From assembly GCA_026708005.1 (NCBI GenBank), contig JAPOVR010000072.1, positions 1-46,960 on the forward strand: 46,960 bases of DNA. Reading direction: 5' to 3'. Positions within the stretch are counted from its first letter, which is position 1. Each line of letters begins with the position of its first letter. The translations under genes were made by a program, and so were the position numbers. This document shows positions 32,252-41,056 of the stretch, piece by piece. The notes under the pieces were generated by a model. That model was not told the DNA's origin. It worked only from the letters and a program-made list of their open reading frames with translations, and ran no database searches. The stretch comes from Actinomycetes bacterium. Lineage in GTDB: Bacteria; Actinomycetota; Thermoleophilia; Gaiellales; Gaiellaceae.

Positions 32252-33277
32252 ATGGAGTTCGGCATTGCATTCAAGGGCGACCTGGGCATGCCCCGAATGG
32301 TCGCCCTGGGCCGCCAGGCTGAGGCGGCGGGCTTCGACTACATCTGGTTCTTCGATTCCCACATCCTCTGGTCGGACCCCTACACGGAGGTGGCCGTCTG
32401 CATGGAGCACACAGAGCGGGTGCGGTTCGACCCCCTGGTGACGACGAACCCGAAGGTCCGCGACTGGTCGGTTGCCGGCGCCACGTTCGCCGTGCTGGCC
32501 GACATGAGCGGCGGCCGCTTCGACCTGGGTGTCGGGCGCGGGGACAGCTCGATGCGCGTCATGGGCCGAAAGCCGGCGACGCTCGCCGAGACGGCGGAGT
32601 TTGTCCACGCGATGAAGACGCTCGTTCGCGGCGATGCGATCGAGTATGAGGGGAGCACGACGCCCGTGCAGTTCGAGTGGACGCACGGGCACGAGCTCCC
32701 GGTGTGGTTTGCCGCCTACGGCCCGAAGGCGCTCACGACTGCGGGCGCTCACGGGGATGGGCTCGTGGTTCAGCTGGCCGATCCGGGCCTGACGACGTTC
32801 TTCGCGAGCTAGGCGCTTGCCGCCGGCCGTCAGGCCGGCCGTGACATGCCTGCCCACCGCATCCTCTCGTGCGCCCCCGTCTGGGTCGGCGACCAGGAGC
32901 AGGGGGTTGCTCAGACGAAGTGGTTTCCGGCCGTCGTGGGCAACCACGTCGCGGACATCGTCGAGAAGTACGGCGCCGACACCGAGCTCGTGCCGGCGAG
33001 CCTGACGGCCTTCATCGAGCGGCGGCGGGGGGTTGGCGCCGGCGGCGAGGGGTACGACTACCGCCAGCACGGGGAGGTCGAGTCCGACAACACGTACTTC
33101 GTCAGTGACGAGATCACCGACTCCTTCTGCATTCTCGGGCCTGCCGAGGCGCACGTCGAGCGGCTTCGCCAGCTGGAGGACGTTGGCGTGAAGCAGTTCA
33201 CCATCTACCTCACGGGTGGCGAGGAAGAGCGGCTCCTCGCCGAGTACGCAGAGCACGTTCTGCCGGCGTTCTGCTAG
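32252..33277 (+). pseudogene. LLM-class F420-dependent oxidoreductase with in-frame amber codon
   Basis: The frame runs from MEFGIAFKGDLGMPRMV, through FFDSHILWSDPY, DMSGGRFDLGVGRGDSSMRV and WFAAYGPKALTTAGAHGDG, to a TAG at 32810-32812. It continues in the same frame as ALAAGRQAGRDMPAHRILSC and KWFPAVVGNHVADIV, and ends EYAEHVLPAFC at 33277. The full product would be about 340 residues, matching the TIGR03842-like F420 family and the paralogue at 21793. A single C-to-T change of a Gln codon explains the stop. TAG is used as an ordinary stop by neighbouring genes, so recoding is unlikely. Confidence 0.85.
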
Positions 33278-33312
33278 CTGCTCGAGGCTCGATCGCGCGC
33301 CGGCCTGCCAGA

Positions 33313-33328
33313 GCTGCCCATTGGCAGC
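33313..33328. terminator. short hairpin between convergent genes
   Basis: GCTGCC at 33313-33318 pairs with GGCAGC at 33323-33328 around CATT. It lies between the LLM gene and the inositol-phosphate synthase gene, both ending here. Confidence 0.35.
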
Positions 33329-33430
33329 CCAGCCACCGCTTGGTACCTGGAGCAGCTCGTGGAGGTGCCCTGAGGACGCGCCGGCCACGCCGCGCCCCGT
33401 GGGCCTGGCCTTGCAGGCGAACTGCTTGGT

Positions 33431-34957
33431 CTAGACGGCGGCCGGTTGGGCCGCCTCGGTCACCGCGTTCTCAGCGATGAACGCCTCGACGGCTTCGTAG
33501 GCATCATCGTCGGGAATTTGCTGAGGCGGCGACTTCATCAGGTATGCGCTCGGTCCGTCGAGGGCTCCCGCGACGCCGTTGTTCATCGCGAGCTTGGCCA
33601 GCCTGACGGCGTCGATGACGATGCCCGCCGAGTTCGGGGAATCCCACACCTCGAGCTTCAGCTCGAGGTTCAGCGGGGCGCCGCCGAAAGACGATCCCTC
33701 AAGCCGGATGTAGGCCCACTTGCGGTCGGTCAGCCACGGGACGTGGTCGGAGGGGCCGATGTGGACGTTGCCGAGGCCGATGTCGTAGTCGAGCATCGAC
33801 GTCACCGCGTTCGTCTTCGAGATCTTCTTTGACTGCAGCCGCTCGCGCTCGAGCATGTTGAGGAAGTCGGTGTTCCCGCCGACGTTCAACTGCATGGTGC
33901 GGTCGAGCCTCACGCCCCGCTCCCGGAACAGGCTCGTCAGGACACGGTGGGTGATGGTGGCGCCCACCTGGGACTTGATGTCGTCGCCGATGATCGGAAC
34001 GCCGGACTCGACGAAGCGGCGCTGCCAGTATGCCTCCCGGGCAATGAACACCGGCATGCAGTTGACCATTGCGCAGCCCGCGTGGAGAACCTGCTCCGTG
34101 TACCACTTCGTCGCCTGCTCGGAGCCGACGGGAAGGTAGCTCACGACGACGTCGGTCTCCGTTTCCTGCAGGATGCGTACGACGTCGTCGGTCTGGCCTG
34201 GAGCTCTCGTGACGACATCCGCCGTGTACTTCCCGATTCCGTCGTGGGTCATTCCGCGTGACACCGTGACACCGGTTTTCGGCACGTCCGCGAAGCGGTA
34301 GGTGTCGTTTGGCGCAGCCCAGATGGCATCGCTGAGATCGAGACCGACCTTCTCGCTTGACACGTCGAAGGCGGCGGTGAACTCGACGTCGCGAACGTGG
34401 TATCCGCCGAGATCGACGTGCATGAGCCCCGGCACGAAGTCGGACGGATCTGCGTTCTTGTAGAACTCGACGCCCTGCACGAGCGAGTTCGCACAGTTGC
34501 CGACTCCGATCAGCGCGACGCGCACCGTGTGGCGCTGGCCTGGGTCGCCATTTCTGCTCCCGTTCGTTCGCTTCTGCTGTCTGTTTTGCATCGTCTGTCT
34601 GGGTCTCCCTCCTTCGAACAGAGCCGTCCGTCTGCTGCGCGTGCCCGGGAGGTCGACGCCGACCTCGCTCGCGAGCGTCTCGACGATCAGCTCGTTCACA
34701 CTCGATCCTCTCTCAAGCGCTGCCTCATCGACCAGCCGCTTGAGTGCAGGCGGCAGGCGCAGGAGCACGGCCCCGCTGGTGCTGCGGGGGGCGCTGCGAC
34801 GGCCGCTTGGGCTGAAGCTCGCTCCGACGCGCTCCGCGAGCACGCCGGCGAGCACGTCGTTGATGTTGCTGTCGCGGCGTCTGACCTCGGTCACGAGCGC
34901 GCGCTGGAGCACATCCGGCATACGAACGAGGACGCTGATGCGCTCACGGGCTGTCAT
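33431..34957 (-). CDS. ino1: inositol-3-phosphate synthase with N-terminal tandem RHH extension
   Basis: Residues about 142-508 form a bacterial myo-inositol-1-phosphate synthase. [16 protein letters not shown] binds [40 protein letters not shown] and [14 protein letters not shown] are family hallmarks, with catalytic Lys in DDIKSQ. The enzyme converts glucose-6-phosphate to inositol phosphate. Unusually, residues 1-105 carry two ribbon-helix-helix-like units, [16 protein letters not shown]...LAERVG and [18 protein letters not shown]...SEVG. The frame is continuous. A start at ATG 34591 would give a normal enzyme, and AAGGAGG lies 16 bases before it, too far to be ideal. A TATACT -10 and a 12-bp palindrome precede ATG 34957. 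Confidence 0.85.
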   Translation of the reverse strand: MTARERISVLVRMPDVLQRALVTEVRRRDSNINDVLAGVLAERVGASFSPSGRRSAPRSTSGAVLLRLPPALKRLVDEAALERGSSVNELIVETLASEVGVDLPGTRSRRTALFEGGRPRQTMQNRQQKRTNGSRNGDPGQRHTVRVALIGVGNCANSLVQGVEFYKNADPSDFVPGLMHVDLGGYHVRDVEFTAAFDVSSEKVGLDLSDAIWAAPNDTYRFADVPKTGVTVSRGMTHDGIGKYTADVVTRAPGQTDDVVRILQETETDVVVSYLPVGSEQATKWYTEQVLHAGCAMVNCMPVFIAREAYWQRRFVESGVPIIGDDIKSQVGATITHRVLTSLFRERGVRLDRTMQLNVGGNTDFLNMLERERLQSKKISKTNAVTSMLDYDIGLGNVHIGPSDHVPWLTDRKWAYIRLEGSSFGGAPLNLELKLEVWDSPNSAGIVIDAVRLAKLAMNNGVAGALDGPSAYLMKSPPQQIPDDDAYEAVEAFIAENAVTEAAQPAAV

Positions 34958-34965
34958 GAGCTAGC

Positions 34966-34991
34966 AGTATAGTGACATTCTCGAGCTCGAG
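34966..34991 (-). promoter_or_regulatory. ino1 promoter with perfect palindrome
   Basis: On the minus strand TATACT (34971-34966) lies eight bases before ATG 34957, so the mRNA is nearly leaderless. The 12-bp palindrome CTCGAGCTCGAG at 34980-34991 sits in the -35/-10 spacer region and could be an operator. Confidence 0.5.
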
Positions 34992-35029
34992 GGCGCACGG
35001 CTATCAGGATGGCCTATCAGCCCGGCGGC

Positions 35030-35710
35030 TCAGGGCGTGGGGTTGCGGGATTCCGGAGGCTGCGGCGGCTCGGGCTGAGCGTGCTCGTCTGCCGCCTCTA
35101 GCTGCCGGCGCACGGCGAGCACGCGCTGGGCCACCGTGATCCAGGCGGTCGCCGTCAGGACCACCATGACCCAGGGAAGCGAGCCGAGCGGCGCGAAGGC
35201 CAGGCCGAGGCAGATGATCGCCACCCGTTCGGTCCGGCCGACGAGCCCGACGGCGCCCGAGAGGCGGAGGTGCTCCGCGCGCGCGCGCGCGTAGCTGACG
35301 AGGAACGAACCGCCGAGGGCCGCCACCGCGAGCGCGACACCCCACTCGTTTCCCTTGCGCATGAGCACGAGCGCGATCGCACCCAGCATGAAGCCCTCGC
35401 CGACGCGGTCGACGGTCGAATCGAAGAACGCGCCAAACGGCGTCGAGAGACCGTGCGTCCGCGCGAGCGCACCGTCCAGGATGTCGAGGAGGGCGCCGAG
35501 GAAGAAGACGAAGGAGCCGACGAGGAACAGCCCCCAGTGGACGTACTCGAAGTAGACGATGACCGCGCCGGCGATGCTGAGCAGCACCCCGGCGCTCGTG
35601 AACGCCGTCGGCGTGATGCGAGACTGCCCCAGGCGCCGGACTGCGACATCGGCGAGCGCGCGGGCCCGGTTCGTGTAGGAGGCCTGGATGCGCGTGAGGA
35701 GGGTGCTCAC
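35030..35710 (-). CDS. PgsA1-like CDP-alcohol phosphatidyltransferase
   Basis: This 226-residue membrane protein has the complete family motif D-x2-DG-x2-AR-x8-G-x3-D-x3-D in DILDGALARTHG and PFGAFFDSTVDR, with Asp 76, 79, 97 and 101. Five to six hydrophobic helices are visible. It resembles actinobacterial PgsA1, which joins CDP-diacylglycerol to inositol phosphate to make phosphatidylinositol phosphate. The adjacent ino1 gene supplies that substrate, which supports this role. GTG 35710 is leaderless, with TAGCCT six bases upstream. The Pro/Glu-rich C-terminal tail is probably cytosolic and disordered. Confidence 0.85.
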   Translation of the reverse strand: MSTLLTRIQASYTNRARALADVAVRRLGQSRITPTAFTSAGVLLSIAGAVIVYFEYVHWGLFLVGSFVFFLGALLDILDGALARTHGLSTPFGAFFDSTVDRVGEGFMLGAIALVLMRKGNEWGVALAVAALGGSFLVSYARARAEHLRLSGAVGLVGRTERVAIICLGLAFAPLGSLPWVMVVLTATAWITVAQRVLAVRRQLEAADEHAQPEPPQPPESRNPTP

Positions 35711-35722
35711 AGGACCAGGCTA
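35708..35722 (-). promoter_or_regulatory. -10 element of leaderless pgsA-like gene
   Basis: On the minus strand TAGCCT (35722-35717) precedes GTG 35710 by six bases. Confidence 0.5.
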
Positions 35723-35858
35723 CCGCGAGCTGCAGGTCTCTGAGGGGGTGCTGGTCACGAGGCGGACGGTTCCGCAGGGGCCGCGTTCACAGTCGTCTGC
35801 GGGCTCGGACGCGGCGACGAACGCCGGGGTGAGCACCGCACGGGCAGGGCGACGGCCC

Positions 35859-36863
35859 CTAGCCGCCGATGTAGGACATCTCCACCTTGGGAGACGATGC
35901 CGTGGCGCTCGCGCGAAGCTCTGAGTACCGGTCGCGCCGCTCACGCCAACGCAGCCCCAGCTCCTCGGAGATGGCCTCGTCGGAGGCCCCGCCGCGCACG
36001 AGGGCGCGCAGGTCGTGGCCCGTCGAGGCGAACAGGCAGGTGTAGAGCGTGCCCTCCGAGGAGATCCGCGCGCGCGTGCAATCGCCGCAGAACGGCTGCG
36101 TGACCGAGGCGATGACGCCGATCTCACCCGATCCGTCACGGTAGCGCCATCGTCGCGCGACCTCGCCCCGGTAGTTCGGCTCCGCCGGATCGATTCCGAT
36201 GACGGAGTCGATCGAGTCGATGATCTCGCGAGCTGGCACCACGTCGTCGAGTCGCCAGCCGTTGGTCGAGCCCACGTCCATGTACTCGATGAACCGGACA
36301 ATGTGTCCTGTACCTCGGAAGTGCTGAGCCATCGGCACGACGTCGGCATCGTTGACCCCTCGCTTCACCACCATGTTGATCTTGATCGGCGAGAAGCCTG
36401 TCGCGGCGGCCGCGTCGATTCCCGCCAGCACGCGTTCGACCGGGAAGTCGACATCGTTCATCGTGCGAAACGTCGCGTCGTCGAGCGAGTCGAGGCTGAC
36501 TGTGAGCCGGTCGAGCCCGGCCAGTCTCAGCGCCGGCGCCTTCTCGGGCAGGAGGACTGCGTTCGTCGTGAGGGTGAGCTCGAGCCCGTCGATTGCCGCC
36601 AGCAGGGCGACAAGCTCCTCGATGTCCCGCCGCAGCAGCGGCTCTCCGCCCGTGAGCCGTACCTTCTGAACGCCGAAGCGGCTGAACAGGCGCACGAGCC
36701 GCTCGATCTCCTCGAAGGTGAGGAGTTCGCTGTGGCGCAGGAACTCGTAGTTGCGGCTGAACACCGACTTCGGCATGCAGTACGAGCAGCGGAAGTTGCA
36801 CCGATCGGTCACCGAGACACGGAGATCCCGAACCGGCCTGCCGAGCGTATCCCGCAACGTCAT
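35859..36863 (-). CDS. moaA: GTP 3',8-cyclase (molybdenum cofactor biosynthesis protein A)
   Basis: This 334-residue radical-SAM enzyme has CNFRCSYC with Cys 22, 26 and 29 for the first [4Fe-4S] cluster. [16 protein letters not shown] is typical. The second cluster motif is [18 protein letters not shown]. The C terminus is Gly-Gly. These define MoaA, which starts molybdopterin synthesis from GTP. ATG 36863 is preferred because TACCAT lies seven bases upstream; the in-frame ATG at 36872 overlaps that -10. No other moa or moe gene is in the window. It diverges from dnaK. Confidence 0.93.
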   Translation of the reverse strand: MTLRDTLGRPVRDLRVSVTDRCNFRCSYCMPKSVFSRNYEFLRHSELLTFEEIERLVRLFSRFGVQKVRLTGGEPLLRRDIEELVALLAAIDGLELTLTTNAVLLPEKAPALRLAGLDRLTVSLDSLDDATFRTMNDVDFPVERVLAGIDAAAATGFSPIKINMVVKRGVNDADVVPMAQHFRGTGHIVRFIEYMDVGSTNGWRLDDVVPAREIIDSIDSVIGIDPAEPNYRGEVARRWRYRDGSGEIGVIASVTQPFCGDCTRARISSEGTLYTCLFASTGHDLRALVRGGASDEAISEELGLRWRERRDRYSELRASATASSPKVEMSYIGG

Positions 36864-37051
36864 ACCGCTCATGGTACGCCGTCTCGACGAGGAGCAGCAA
36901 GCATCGATGCTGCCGGTGCGGCCGCCTCCCCGCGCGGAGCGACTCCCCAGAAAGGCTCCAGAGACACGGTCCCTGCGCCCCCGTATCCTCGCTCAGCCCG
37001 CCGTGTCGCCTCCTCTCGCCCGAGGACCGACCGTTCGGGCGGCTGAGAGAT

Positions 37052-37106
37052 CTGCTACAGTTAGGCTTAGATTTTACACTAACTTCATGTGCACCTATAG
37101 GAGGAG
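37052..37106 (+). promoter_or_regulatory. dnaK heat-shock promoter and ribosome site
   Basis: CTTAGAT at 37066-37072 ends two bases before a TACACT -10 at 37075-37080, exactly the spacing seen at hsp20. The flanks GTTAG and CTAAC form a wider inverted repeat. CTGCTA at 37052-37057 is a weak -35 at 17 bp. GGAGGAG at 37100-37106 is the ribosome site before ATG 37113. HspR encoded downstream is the obvious repressor candidate. Confidence 0.6.
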
Positions 37107-37112
37107 CGTTTC

Positions 37113-39020
37113 ATGGCGAAGGCAATCGGCATCGATCTGGGAACGACGAACTCGGCGATGGCTGTCCTCGAGGGCGGCGAGCCGACCGTTATCCCGAACG
37201 CCGAGGGCGGGCGGACGACGCCGTCCGTTGTCGCCTTCACGAAGGACGGCGAGCGGCTGGTCGGTGCTCCCGCAAAGCGTCAGGCCATTACGAATCCAGG
37301 CAAGACCGTCTTCTCGATCAAGCGGTTCATGGGCCGGAAGTTCTCTGAGGTCTCGGAGGAGATGAAGATCGTCCCCTATCCGGTCATCTCCGGGCCGAAT
37401 CAGGACGCGCGCGTGAGCCTCGAAGATCGCGAGTACGCACCGCCCGAGATCTCGGCGATGATTCTGCAGAAGCTGAAGGCGGACGCGGAGGCATACCTCG
37501 GCGAGACCGTCACCGACGCCGTCATCACCGTCCCGGCCTACTTCAACAACGCGCAGCGTGAGGCGACGAAGGACGCGGGCAAGATCGCGGGGCTGAACGT
37601 CCTGCGCATCATCAACGAGCCAACCGCGGCCGCCCTCGCGTACGGGCTAGAACGGGAGGACGACCAGACGATCCTGGTCTGGGACCTGGGCGGCGGCACG
37701 TTCGACGTGTCCGTGCTCGAGCTGGGCGAGGGCGTCTTCGAGGTGAAGGCGACGAACGGCGACAACCACCTCGGTGGCGACAACTTCGACAAGGCGATCG
37801 TCGACTGGATGGTCGCCGAGTTCCTCCGAGACCAGGGCATCGACCTCTCGAAGGACCCGATGGCGCTACAGCGTCTCTACGAGGCTGCCGAGAAAGCGAA
37901 GATCGAGCTGTCGTCGACAACGTCGACGCAGATCAACCTCCCGTTCGTCACCGCGACCCAGGAAGGGCCCAAGCACCTCGACCTCCAACTCTCTCGCGCC
38001 AAGCTCGACGAGCTGTGCGCCGACCTGCTTGAGCGCACGGTCGCGCCGACGACGCAGGCCCTCGACGACGCGAGCATCACCGCCGACAACATCGCGCAGG
38101 TCGTGCTGGTCGGCGGCATGACGCGGATACCGTCGGTCGTCGAGAAGATCACCGTGCTCGCGGGCAAGGAGCCCCACAAGGGCGTGAACCCGGATGAGGT
38201 CGTCGCCATCGGCGCGGCAATCCAGGCCGGCGTGCTGAAGGGCGAGGTCAAGGACGTCCTCCTGCTGGACGTGACGCCCCTCTCGCTCGGTATCGAGACG
38301 AAGGGTGGCGTGTTCACAAAGCTCATCGAGCGCAACACGACGATTCCGTCGAAGAAGTCCGAGGTGTTTACGACCGCCGAGGACAACCAGCCGTCGGTCG
38401 AGGTGCACGTGCTCCAAGGCGAGTCGGAGATGTCGACGTTCAACAAGACGCTCGGCAAGTTCCAGCTCGTCGGCATCCCGCCGGCCCCGCGCGGTATGCC
38501 CCAGGTCGAGGTGGCGTTCGACATCGACGCGAACGGGATCATCAATGTCTCGGCGAAGGACCTCGGTACCGGCAACGAGCAGCAGATTCGCATCGAGGGC
38601 GGGTCAGGCCTCTCGGGCGAGGAGGTCGAGCGCATGGTCGAGGAGGCCGAGGCTCACTCGGAGGAGGCGGGTCGAATGCGCGAGCTCGCCGACGCACGGA
38701 ACAACGCAGAGTCGCTCCTCTACCAGACCGAGAAGACGCTCGCCGAGCATCGGGAGTCGGTCGACGCCGAGACCGCCAGCGCTATCGAGGCCAAGGCTGC
38801 TGAGCTGAAGGAGCTGCTCGAGAGCGACGATGCCGCGGCCGTTCGGGCGAAGACCGAGGAGCTCGTCCAGAGCTCGCATCAGCTCGCTCAGGACGTCTAC
38901 GAGCAGGCGCAGCAGGCACAGGCTGCTGGCCCGCCGACGGGCGACGTCGGCCCAGACAAGGAGGTCGTCGAGGACGCCGAGTACGAGATCATCGACGACG
39001 AGAAGCACGAGAAGCAGTAG
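37113..39020 (+). CDS. dnaK: chaperone protein DnaK (Hsp70)
   Basis: This 635-residue Hsp70 starts [20 protein letters not shown] and contains [20 protein letters not shown] and [15 protein letters not shown], with [17 protein letters not shown] and [14 protein letters not shown]. The substrate-binding domain begins at about 385 after [16 protein letters not shown]. The alpha lid and disordered tail end [11 protein letters not shown]. It is an ATP-driven cytosolic chaperone working with GrpE and DnaJ encoded next. The length is normal. The AT-rich promoter with a CTTAGAT element is described separately. Confidence 0.97.
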   Translation: MAKAIGIDLGTTNSAMAVLEGGEPTVIPNAEGGRTTPSVVAFTKDGERLVGAPAKRQAITNPGKTVFSIKRFMGRKFSEVSEEMKIVPYPVISGPNQDARVSLEDREYAPPEISAMILQKLKADAEAYLGETVTDAVITVPAYFNNAQREATKDAGKIAGLNVLRIINEPTAAALAYGLEREDDQTILVWDLGGGTFDVSVLELGEGVFEVKATNGDNHLGGDNFDKAIVDWMVAEFLRDQGIDLSKDPMALQRLYEAAEKAKIELSSTTSTQINLPFVTATQEGPKHLDLQLSRAKLDELCADLLERTVAPTTQALDDASITADNIAQVVLVGGMTRIPSVVEKITVLAGKEPHKGVNPDEVVAIGAAIQAGVLKGEVKDVLLLDVTPLSLGIETKGGVFTKLIERNTTIPSKKSEVFTTAEDNQPSVEVHVLQGESEMSTFNKTLGKFQLVGIPPAPRGMPQVEVAFDIDANGIINVSAKDLGTGNEQQIRIEGGSGLSGEEVERMVEEAEAHSEEAGRMRELADARNNAESLLYQTEKTLAEHRESVDAETASAIEAKAAELKELLESDDAAAVRAKTEELVQSSHQLAQDVYEQAQQAQAAGPPTGDVGPDKEVVEDAEYEIIDDEKHEKQ

Positions 39021-39044
39021 CTGGCCGGGCTGCGGTGACCGTCC

Positions 39045-39611
39045 ATGACTAGCAAGCTGACGAAGGCCGAGCTGGTCCTGCGCGTCCATGAGCTCGAGCG
39101 CCAGCTGGCCGAGCGCACCCAGCGGCTCGAGGAGATCGAGGGTGAGCGGCAGGAGTACCTCAGCGATCTCCAGCGCATCGCGGCCGAGTTCGAGAACTTC
39201 CGGAAGCGATCCGCGCGTGATCGCAAGACATTCCTCTCCCGGGCCAACGAGCGGTTCGCCCGCGAGCTCTTGCCGGTGCTCGACGATCTGGAGCGCGCGC
39301 GCGAGGTGGCGTGCCAGCGCGACGACGGCACGCTCGGCGAGGGAGTCTCGCTCGTTGAGCGCTCTTTGCGCGCGCTGCTCACCAAGGAGGGCGTCGAGGA
39401 GATCGACACGGACGGCGCGTTCGATCCGCACGTGCACGAGGCGATGGTGGCGCAGCCCTCCGAGGCGGCCGAGGGGACCGTGATCCAGGTGCTACAGAGG
39501 GGCTACCGCCTGGGCGACGTCATCCTGCGGCCAGCGCGCGTTGCGATCGCGTCGGCTGGCGGTAACGGCGATCAGGATGCCGCCCCGTCAGGCGAGGAGC
39601 AGGGCGGGTAG
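39045..39611 (+). CDS. grpE: nucleotide exchange factor GrpE
   Basis: This 188-residue protein has a long N-terminal coiled coil (VHELERQLAERTQRLEEIE) and the GrpE landmarks YLSDLQRIAAEFENFRKRS and RFARELLPVLDDLERA. The beta-wing contains DPHVHEAMVAQPSE and VLQRGYRLGDVILRPARV. It exchanges ADP for ATP on DnaK. It begins 24 nt after dnaK and ends 3 nt before dnaJ. The short C-terminal Asp/Gly-rich tail is normal for actinobacteria. Confidence 0.95.
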   Translation: MTSKLTKAELVLRVHELERQLAERTQRLEEIEGERQEYLSDLQRIAAEFENFRKRSARDRKTFLSRANERFARELLPVLDDLERAREVACQRDDGTLGEGVSLVERSLRALLTKEGVEEIDTDGAFDPHVHEAMVAQPSEAAEGTVIQVLQRGYRLGDVILRPARVAIASAGGNGDQDAAPSGEEQGG

Positions 39612-39614
39612 TCG

Positions 39615-40688
39615 ATGCGCGACCTCTACGGCATCCTGGGTGTGCCTCGCAACGCGTTTGCAGACGATCTCAAGAAGGCGCACCGCAAGCTCGCGCGGGA
39701 GTATCATCCCGACCGCAATCCGGACGATGCCGCCGCCGAGGAGCGCTTCAAGGAGGTGCAGGCGGCATACGACGTGCTGGGCGACCCGGAGAAGCGCAAG
39801 GCGTATGACGCGGGGGGCTTTCGGCCCGGAATGGGCGGCCCTGGGGTTGGCTCCTTCGGGGACTTCGACTTCGGTGATCTCTCGGACCTGTTTGGCGGCC
39901 TGTTCGGCCGTGGCCAAGGTCGTGCTTCGGGTGGGCCGAGCCCGGCGCGCGGCCGTGACCTCGAGACGTCGGTCACGCTGTCCTTCGAGGACTCGCTGCG
40001 CGGCATCACGGTCAAGGTGCCGGTTGAGGTGGAGGTTGGCTGCGGCCTCTGCGGCGGGAGCGGGGCCGCGGCGGGCACAGCCCCGGTCCCGTGTCTCCAG
40101 TGCCAAGGCCGCGGGGTCGTCTCCGAGAACCAGGGGCCGTTCGCGCTCTCGTCGCCGTGCCCGCGCTGCCGCGGCGGCGGCATCATCATCGAGAACCCAT
40201 GCGCGCAGTGCCACGGAAGCGGCCGCGAATCGCAGACGAAGCGATATCAGGTGAAGATCCCAGCCGGCGCAAAGGATGGAACGACCATTCGGCTGCCCGG
40301 GCGTGGAGAAGCGGGTCACGCCGGCGGCCCGCCTGGTGATCTCTACGTCGTGGCACGTGTGGCCGACTCGCCGCTGTTCGAGCGGCGCGGCGCTGATCTG
40401 CTGGTCGAGGTACCGGTTACGTTCGCGGAGGCGGTGCTGGGGACCAACGTGGACGTGCCGACTCCGGATGGGCGCGTCTCGCTGAAGATCCCTGAGGGAA
40501 CCGAGGACGGGCGCCTGCTGCGGATCAAGGGCCAGGGTGCCCCGCAGCTCAACGGCAGCGGACGCGGCGACCTCCTGGCCCGCATCCGGCTGACGGTGCC
40601 CCAGAAGCTGACCAAGCCCGAGCGCGAAGCGATCGAGAACCTCCGGAAGGTGTCGCGCGAGAACCCGCGTGCGAGGTTCGCGCCATGA
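39615..40688 (+). CDS. dnaJ: chaperone protein DnaJ (Hsp40, type I)
   Basis: This 357-residue DnaJ has a J domain with [10 protein letters not shown] (the HPD triad), a Gly/Phe-rich segment, and four zinc repeats, [24 protein letters not shown] and CAQCHGSG. The C-terminal peptide-binding domains include [17 protein letters not shown] and [16 protein letters not shown]. It delivers substrates to DnaK and stimulates its ATPase. It overlaps hspR by four bases (ATGA). The length is slightly short but complete. Confidence 0.96.
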   Translation: MRDLYGILGVPRNAFADDLKKAHRKLAREYHPDRNPDDAAAEERFKEVQAAYDVLGDPEKRKAYDAGGFRPGMGGPGVGSFGDFDFGDLSDLFGGLFGRGQGRASGGPSPARGRDLETSVTLSFEDSLRGITVKVPVEVEVGCGLCGGSGAAAGTAPVPCLQCQGRGVVSENQGPFALSSPCPRCRGGGIIIENPCAQCHGSGRESQTKRYQVKIPAGAKDGTTIRLPGRGEAGHAGGPPGDLYVVARVADSPLFERRGADLLVEVPVTFAEAVLGTNVDVPTPDGRVSLKIPEGTEDGRLLRIKGQGAPQLNGSGRGDLLARIRLTVPQKLTKPEREAIENLRKVSRENPRARFAP

Positions 40689-41056
40689 GCGACTCGCCGC
40701 GGTACATGATCAGCGTTGCGGCCGAGTTGGTCGGCATGCACCCGCAGACGCTGCGCCTTTACGAGACTCGCGGCCTCGTTCGCCCGGGGCGCACGCCGGG
40801 CAACACGCGCCTCTATAGCGATGCCGACCTCGAGCGCCTGCGCACGATCTCTCGGCTGACCGGCGAGCTTGGTCTCAACCTTGCCGGCGTCGAGCGCGTG
40901 CTCGAGCTCGAGGACGAGGTCGCCTGGCTGCGGGCTCGGCTGGCACGGCTCGAGCGCGAGCTCGACCGGCGCGTGCAGGCGGTTCACCGCCAGTACCGAC
41001 GCGATCTCGTGCTGTATGAGCCCGCGAAGCTGCCAGCTCGCATCGAGAGGACGTGA
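40685..41056 (+). CDS. hspR: heat-shock repressor HspR (MerR family)
   Basis: This 123-residue MerR-type protein has the winged-helix DNA-binding unit [20 protein letters not shown] and [20 protein letters not shown] coiled coil of the type [20 protein letters not shown] follows. In actinobacteria HspR represses dnaK and clpB operons together with DnaK as co-repressor. It is coupled on both sides, overlapping dnaJ by ATGA and clpB by GTGA. Its target here may be the CTTAGAT-containing sites upstream of dnaK and hsp20; they differ from the known CTTGAGT half-site. Confidence 0.92.
   Translation: MSDSPRYMISVAAELVGMHPQTLRLYETRGLVRPGRTPGNTRLYSDADLERLRTISRLTGELGLNLAGVERVLELEDEVAWLRARLARLERELDRRVQAVHRQYRRDLVLYEPAKLPARIERT

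Noticed and set aside
32810..32812. Amber recoding (pyrrolysine or suppressor)
   Set aside because: TAG ends several neighbouring intact genes such as those at 659, 22787 and 33277, and no pyl gene is seen.
34591..34614. Internal start for a standard-length inositol-phosphate synthase
   Set aside because: AAGGAGG is present but 16 bases from ATG 34591, longer than usual spacing; the upstream start has a good -10 and the RHH units look real. Kept as an alternative only.
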